Of a stretch of DNA of 11,678 nucleotides, positions 8,329-11,678 are shown in pieces. Position 1 is the first letter of the stretch; every line of letters starts with the position of its first letter. Below the pieces are notes generated by a model. The model was not told the origin of the DNA, made no database searches, and was given only the letters and a program-made list of their open reading frames with translations. The position numbers were made by a program, and so were the translations under genes. The stretch is taken from NCBI GenBank assembly GCA_023386135.1, contig JAEWKG010000171.1:1-11678 (forward strand), read 5' to 3'. The DNA comes from Pseudomonadota bacterium (lineage in GTDB: Bacteria > Pseudomonadota > Alphaproteobacteria > Sphingomonadales > Sphingomonadaceae).

Positions 8329-9777
8329 ATGAGCGACACCGACGCCTTCCTCGCTGCCGCGGGCGCATTGCTCGGCCCGCGCGGCCTCACCCGCGATCCC
8401 GAATTGATGACGCCGTGGCTGACGGACTGGCGCGGACGCTTCACCGGCAGTGCGCTGGCGCTCGCCTCACCGGCCTCGACCGCTGAGGTCGCCGCGCTGG
8501 TCAAGCTCTGCGCCCAGCACCGGGTGCCGATCGTGCCGCAGGGTGGAAACAGCGGCATGTCCGGCGGGGCGACCCCCGATGCGAGTGGCTCGGCAATCGT
8601 GCTGTCGCTGCGGCGGATGACCGCGATTCGCCGGTTCGATGCCCCGGCGCGGCAGATCGTGTGCGAGGCGGGGGTGGTTCTCCAGACCTTGCATGAGGCT
8701 GCCGAGGCACAGGGCCTGCGCTTTCCCCTTACTCTCGGCGGCAAGGGCTCGGCGACTGTCGGCGGCCTCATCTCGACCAACGCAGGCGGCACGCAGGTGC
8801 TGCGCCATGGTTCGATGCGCGCGCAGGTGCTGGGGATCGAAGCGGTGCTGGCGGACGGAAGCGTGTTCGACGGCCTGACCGCGCTGAAGAAGGACAACCG
8901 CGGCTTCGACCTGAAGCAATTGCTGATCGGCTCGGAGGGAACACTCGGCATCGTCACCGCCGCTACGCTCGCGTTGGCTCCGGCAATCGGCGCGCGCGCA
9001 GTGATGTGGGCCGGGGTTTCCTCGCTCGAAGGCGCCCGCGAACTCCTGCTGTTCTGCCAGCAGCACGCCGGCGACGCGCTCGAGGGGTTCGAGGTACTGA
9101 CCCAGGGGACGCTCGACGACGTGATCGCGTTCCTCCCCGCCGCGCGATCGCCGCTGGGCGGGCGCCACGCCTGGCACGTGCTGATCGAGCTGGTGGCCGG
9201 CAGTGCCGGCGCCGCCGCGCTTCATGCCAAAGCCGAGGCCGTGCTGGCGGCTGCGTTCGCGGCCGGCTTGCTGGAAGACGCGACGATCGCCGCCAACGAA
9301 GCGCAGGCCGACGCGTTCTGGACCCTGCGCGACGAAATTGCCCCGGCCGAACGCGCGAAGGGACCGGCGGTGCAGCACGACATTTCGGTGCCGGTCGAGC
9401 GCATGCCGGCGTTCGTTGCGGCCGCCGTGAAGCAAGTCGAGGCGGCATGGCCGGGGACCGAGGCAGTGGCGTTCGGGCACCTCGGCGATGGCAACGTGCA
9501 CTTCCATGTCATCGCGCCGCCCGGTGCTGATCGGGATGCGTGGCTCTCCGGCGACGGCAAGGCGATCAGCGCCGAGGTCTATGGGCTCGTCACCGAATGG
9601 GGCGGGTCGATCAGCGCGGAGCACGGCATCGGGCAACTGAAGCGCGACGAACTGGCGCGGCTGGGCGATCCGGTCGCGCTCTCGATGATGCGCGCGGTCA
9701 AGCACGCGCTCGACCCGTTGGGGCTGCTCAATCCGGGCAAGCTCGTGCCGCTTGCGCCGTCCCGCGACGGGCATTAA
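8329..9777 (+). CDS. FAD-linked oxidase, D-2-hydroxyglutarate/D-lactate dehydrogenase type
   Basis: The product has 482 residues. The N-terminal FAD-binding domain (PCMH type) shows PIVPQGGNSGMSGGATP (67-83), GGKGSATVGGLISTNAGGT (137-155) and DLKQLLIGSEGTLGIVT (194-210). The C-terminal domain has GHLGDGNVHFHV (383-394) and SAEHGIGQLKRDEL (429-442). His384, His391 and Glu431 are the likely ligands of the divalent metal that holds the 2-hydroxyacid carboxylate in D2HGDH-type enzymes. The family oxidises D-2-hydroxyacids (2-hydroxyglutarate, lactate, glycolate) and passes electrons to an electron-transfer protein or quinone. No iron-sulfur domain is fused and no glcE/glcF genes adjoin, which argues against glycolate oxidase GlcD. 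The sequence alone does not settle the substrate. The ATG has no ribosome binding site, and an AUG-Ala-stop mini-ORF lies just before it. Confidence 0.88.
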   Translation: MSDTDAFLAAAGALLGPRGLTRDPELMTPWLTDWRGRFTGSALALASPASTAEVAALVKLCAQHRVPIVPQGGNSGMSGGATPDASGSAIVLSLRRMTAIRRFDAPARQIVCEAGVVLQTLHEAAEAQGLRFPLTLGGKGSATVGGLISTNAGGTQVLRHGSMRAQVLGIEAVLADGSVFDGLTALKKDNRGFDLKQLLIGSEGTLGIVTAATLALAPAIGARAVMWAGVSSLEGARELLLFCQQHAGDALEGFEVLTQGTLDDVIAFLPAARSPLGGRHAWHVLIELVAGSAGAAALHAKAEAVLAAAFAAGLLEDATIAANEAQADAFWTLRDEIAPAERAKGPAVQHDISVPVERMPAFVAAAVKQVEAAWPGTEAVAFGHLGDGNVHFHVIAPPGADRDAWLSGDGKAISAEVYGLVTEWGGSISAEHGIGQLKRDELARLGDPVALSMMRAVKHALDPLGLLNPGKLVPLAPSRDGH

Positions 9778-9790
9778 AGCGCGGCGCTTT
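9776..9790 (+). terminator. Small hairpin at the 3' end of the FAD-oxidase gene (weak terminator)
   Basis: AAAGCG (9776-9781) and CGCTTT (9785-9790) form a 6-bp stem with a three-base loop, overlapping the TAA stop. Only three T follow within the stem itself and the next bases are CC, so termination would be weak. Read-through into the SapC-family gene 65 bases downstream is possible. Confidence 0.25.
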
Positions 9791-9831
9791 CCGAGCGCGG
9801 CCTCTCCCGCGCCCACCCTAGTCCCTCTCGC

Positions 9832-9835
9832 GGAG
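9832..9835 (+). promoter_or_regulatory. Ribosome binding site of the SapC-family gene
   Basis: GGAG lies 7 bases before the ATG at 9843, a well-placed Shine-Dalgarno sequence that supports this start. Most other plus-strand genes in the window lack one. Confidence 0.7.
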
Positions 9836-9842
9836 ATCGATC

Positions 9843-10637
9843 ATGGCCAGCGCGCCGCAGCCTGCCCTTCCCCTGTTCTACAATGACCTGATGCCGCTCA
9901 ACAGCCGCGATCACGTCAAATACAAGATCACTCCGCCGAGCGGGTTCACCTGGCTGGTCAACCAGCACGCGGTGCCGGTCACCACGGACGAGTTCGTGCA
10001 GGCGCAGCGTCACTATCCGATCGTGTTCAGCGCCGGCGACAACAGCGTGCCGCTGGCGTTGATGGGTCTCAATGAAGGCGTCAACACCTTCATCGATGAC
10101 GAAGGCAAGGTGACCGAGGATGTGTATATCCCGGCCTATGCCCGCCGGTATCCCTACATGCTCGCGCGGCTGACTCCCGACAGCGAGGACCTGTCGCTGT
10201 GCTTCGACCCGACTTTCACCTCGCTTGGGGAAAGCGAGGAGGGCGAGCCGCTGTTCCAGGAAGACGGCACCCCCGCCGCGCAGGTGCAGGGCGCACTCGA
10301 GTTTTGCCAGAAGTTCGAGGAAGCCGGGGCCCGGACCCAGGCGTTCGTCGCCGAGCTTGAAAAGGCCGGAGTGCTGATGGACGGTGAAGTCGCGATCACG
10401 GCAAACGAAACGCCCGACACCCCCTATCTTTATCGCGGTTTCAAGATGGTGGACGATACCAAACTGCGCGAAATCAGCCCAGAAACCGCCAAGGAATGGA
10501 CCGGCAACGGAATCATGGCGCTGGTCTTCGCCCATCTGTTCTCGATGGACAACATGCGGATCATCTTCAGCCGCCAGGCAAACCAGGGCAAAGTGCCGCC
10601 GCTCGAGCAGGACGCCGCGGCGCCCGCGGTAAACTGA
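9843..10637 (+). CDS. SapC-family surface-associated protein
   Basis: The product has 264 residues, near the family's usual 250. The sequence has the SapC (PF07277-type) layout: LPLFYNDLMPLNSRDHVKYK (9-28) at the start, HYPIVFSAGD (57-66), VPLALMGLNEGVNTFID (69-85), AYARRYPYML (98-107), CFDPTF and GEPLFQEDG in the middle, and YLYRGFKMVDDTKLREI (196-212) near the end. There is no signal peptide or membrane segment. The family is named after a Campylobacter fetus S-layer-locus protein and is unrelated to the E. coli SapC peptide-transport permease, a frequent source of wrong annotation, so I give no symbol. Its molecular role in alphaproteobacteria is unknown; homologues often sit next to TonB-dependent receptor and tryptophan-halogenase-like genes, which are not seen here. 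A good ribosome binding site supports the start. Confidence 0.85.
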   Translation: MASAPQPALPLFYNDLMPLNSRDHVKYKITPPSGFTWLVNQHAVPVTTDEFVQAQRHYPIVFSAGDNSVPLALMGLNEGVNTFIDDEGKVTEDVYIPAYARRYPYMLARLTPDSEDLSLCFDPTFTSLGESEEGEPLFQEDGTPAAQVQGALEFCQKFEEAGARTQAFVAELEKAGVLMDGEVAITANETPDTPYLYRGFKMVDDTKLREISPETAKEWTGNGIMALVFAHLFSMDNMRIIFSRQANQGKVPPLEQDAAAPAVN

Positions 10638-10650
10638 GCCAGCCTTGGGT

Positions 10651-10675
10651 CCGGACGGGGTTGAAACCCGTCCGG
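10651..10675 (+). other. Perfect hairpin after the SapC-family gene, no U-run
   Basis: CCGGACGGG (10651-10659) pairs perfectly with CCCGTCCGG (10667-10675) around a 7-base loop, 13 bases after the SapC-family stop. Neither strand has a T-run next to it, so it is probably a 3' stabilising or weak termination structure for that mRNA. Confidence 0.5.
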
Positions 10676-10727
10676 CAAATCCCTAATTCGCCAATACCCG
10701 GTTCGCGCTTCCCTCATGGCCGGATCG

Positions 10728-10798
10728 GGTTGGTGCACTGCGGTGCACCTCCTCCCTGAACCTTGGCCACCTCGTGCGTTGGCACGAGGTGGTTTTTT
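10728..10798 (+). ncRNA. Candidate small RNA resembling the alpha-r8 / MmgR / suhB family
   Basis: Between the SapC-family gene and the convergent amidohydrolase gene lies a compact RNA-like module. Hairpin 1 is a 7-bp stem (10732-10738 with 10743-10749, loop TGCG). An unpaired CU-rich stretch follows, TCCTCCCTGAACCTTGG at 10750-10766, and then a very strong Rho-independent terminator. This order (short hairpin, exposed CCUCCCUGAAC element, terminator hairpin, about 70-80 nucleotides in total) matches what I recall of the alphaproteobacterial trans-acting RNA family called suhB in Rfam and MmgR or alpha-r8 in Sinorhizobium. In that model the CU-rich stretch pairs with ribosome binding sites and Hfq binds the U-rich tail. 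The 5' end is approximate, since no convincing promoter was found. It could instead be a distant 3' UTR of the SapC-family mRNA. Confidence 0.6.
10767..10798 (+). terminator. Strong Rho-independent terminator
   Basis: A perfect 11-bp stem (10767-10777 with 10782-10792) closes a GUUG tetraloop and is followed directly by six U (10793-10798). This is the best terminator in the window. It points in the plus direction, ends the candidate small RNA, and lies 8 bases from the stop of the convergent amidohydrolase gene. The other strand has no U-run after the stem, so it is one-directional. Confidence 0.93.
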
Positions 10799-10805
10799 CT
10801 TGGGC

Positions 10806-11678
10806 TCATTCGGCGGCGAGCGGCATCCGCCCCGCGGCGCCGAGCGCGGCGACCTCCACCGCCAGCTGCCGCACGAGCCCGGCAAGGAGCCGAGCCACCC
10901 CGGCGGCACGGACGCTCGGCTCCGCCAGCGCCGCGTCGAGGTAACTCGACCGGCAGACCTCCAGCTGAAGCGCATGGATTCCTCGCGCCGGCGAGGCGTG
11001 GCGGTCGAGCACATAACCGCCAGCGTAGGGCCGGTTGTGCGCCGCGACGCGGCCTTGCGCCTCAAGATAGGCGAAGGCCGCCGCCACGAGCGCACGGTCG
11101 CTGCTGGCGCCGAAGCGGTCGCCGATGACGAACTCGGCCGCCGGCTGCCCCGCGTGGCGCGGCTGCAGCGGGGGCATCGAGTGCAAATCGATCAGCAGCG
11201 CCGCGCCCCACCGATCGCGCAAGTCCTCGAGCGCATGGCCGAGTGCGGCGTGGTAGGGGCGGTGGATGGTATCGATGCGCCCCTCGATCTCGGTGCGCTC
11301 GATCCGGTCCTTCCAGATTTCGCCGAGCCCCGGCAGCCGCCGCGGCACCACGCCGAGCCCATTCCGCGCCCGGCGATTGGCGAGCGAGTGCCGCACCGGC
11401 GACGGCGCGCCGCCCACCACCATCGACCAATCCATGTCGTCGGGCGATCGATTGAGATCGAGCATCGCGCGCGGCGCGTGCGCGACCAGCAGCGCGGCGC
11501 CCGTCGCATCGGCGACCGCGCTGGCGATACCGTCGATGTGCCGGTCCTCCAGCCGCAGCGCGGCGTAGGCCGGATCGCGCATCCGTGCGGCAAGGTCGGC
11601 GGGATAGACCCGACCGCCGTGCGGGGCGGCAATCAGCACCGGCACCGGCGCGCCGGGCGCGAGGCGCAGGGTGAAGGC
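10806..11678 (-). CDS. N-formylglutamate amidohydrolase family protein (5' end outside window)
   Basis: The minus-strand frame is open to the right edge, giving 290 residues without a certain start. The GTG at 11645 is possible, but the 11 codons before it (AFTLRLAPGAP) look like the family's usual N-terminal strand, so the true start is probably beyond 11678. Numbering from that GTG, the motifs are APHGGRVYP (7-15), LEDRHID (32-38), RAMLDLNRSPDDMDW (59-73), RPYHAAL (128-134), LIDLHSMPP (151-159), RPYAGGYVLDRHASP (205-219) and ALQLEVCRSSYLD (225-237). These match the FGase family (PF05013), zinc-dependent hydrolases that cleave N-formyl-glutamate to glutamate and formate in histidine breakdown (HutG). 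No other hut gene is visible, so a different N-acyl amino-acid substrate is possible. Confidence 0.85.
   Translation of the reverse strand, partial: AFTLRLAPGAPVPVLIAAPHGGRVYPADLAARMRDPAYAALRLEDRHIDGIASAVADATGAALLVAHAPRAMLDLNRSPDDMDWSMVVGGAPSPVRHSLANRRARNGLGVVPRRLPGLGEIWKDRIERTEIEGRIDTIHRPYHAALGHALEDLRDRWGAALLIDLHSMPPLQPRHAGQPAAEFVIGDRFGASSDRALVAAAFAYLEAQGRVAAHNRPYAGGYVLDRHASPARGIHALQLEVCRSSYLDAALAEPSVRAAGVARLLAGLVRQLAVEVAALGAAGRMPLAAE

Noticed and set aside
8467..9816. A 449-codon minus-strand frame opposite the FAD-oxidase gene
   Set aside because: The plus strand carries clear FAD-binding and metal-site motifs; the antisense product has none and is a shadow.
10661..10689. TTGAAA with 17-base spacing to TAATTC as a promoter for the small RNA
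   Set aside because: The -35 is good but the -10 matches the consensus at only two positions, and the -35 lies in the loop and stem of the hairpin at 10651-10675. The evidence is too weak for a feature.
11643..11645. GTG as the start of the amidohydrolase gene
   Set aside because: The frame stays open to the edge and the preceding residues fit the family N-terminus, so the gene is better treated as cut by the window edge.

Overview
The window is GC-rich, almost fully coding DNA from an alphaproteobacterium, most likely a member of the Sphingomonadales (Erythrobacteraceae or Sphingomonadaceae). This placement is inferred from the codon and base composition, a SapC-family surface protein, two small exported proteins of a sphingomonad type, a typical palindromic intergenic repeat (313-384) and an alphaproteobacterial-type small RNA. 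No tRNA, rRNA, CRISPR array, insertion sequence, prophage or integrase is visible, so this looks like ordinary chromosome and not an island.

Layout. Positions 1-291 hold the 3' end of a Rieske-type ring-hydroxylating oxygenase alpha subunit, followed by a three-hairpin repeat. A two-gene rRNA-modification operon comes next (rluB-rsmD, joined by a GTGA overlap). A small exported protein built from seven in-register 11-residue repeats follows on the minus strand, with its own strong ribosome binding site and terminator. Divergent to it is an operon of a UvrD/PcrA-type helicase and a compact RNB-domain exoribonuclease, joined by a TTGA overlap. The RNase gene meets a DEAD-box RNA helicase gene tail to tail, the two sharing a CTAG stop. 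Upstream of the DEAD-box gene on the minus strand is a four-cysteine exported protein of unknown function. Divergent to that is an FAD-linked oxidase of the D-2-hydroxyacid dehydrogenase type, then a SapC-family protein. The last stretch holds a probable small RNA with a very strong terminator and, on the minus strand, an N-formylglutamate amidohydrolase that runs off the right edge.

Five of the genes concern RNA or DNA handling: 23S pseudouridylation, 16S methylation, a DNA helicase, an exoribonuclease and an RNA helicase. They fall in two translationally coupled pairs plus one gene that converges on the second pair. The rest are metabolic or envelope genes with no evident shared pathway. 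The least explained items are the Trp/Gln-rich 11-residue repeat protein (1802-2395), the candidate alpha-r8/MmgR/suhB-like small RNA (about 10728-10798), and the RNB protein, which lacks cold-shock domains and has Gln at one acidic active-site position.
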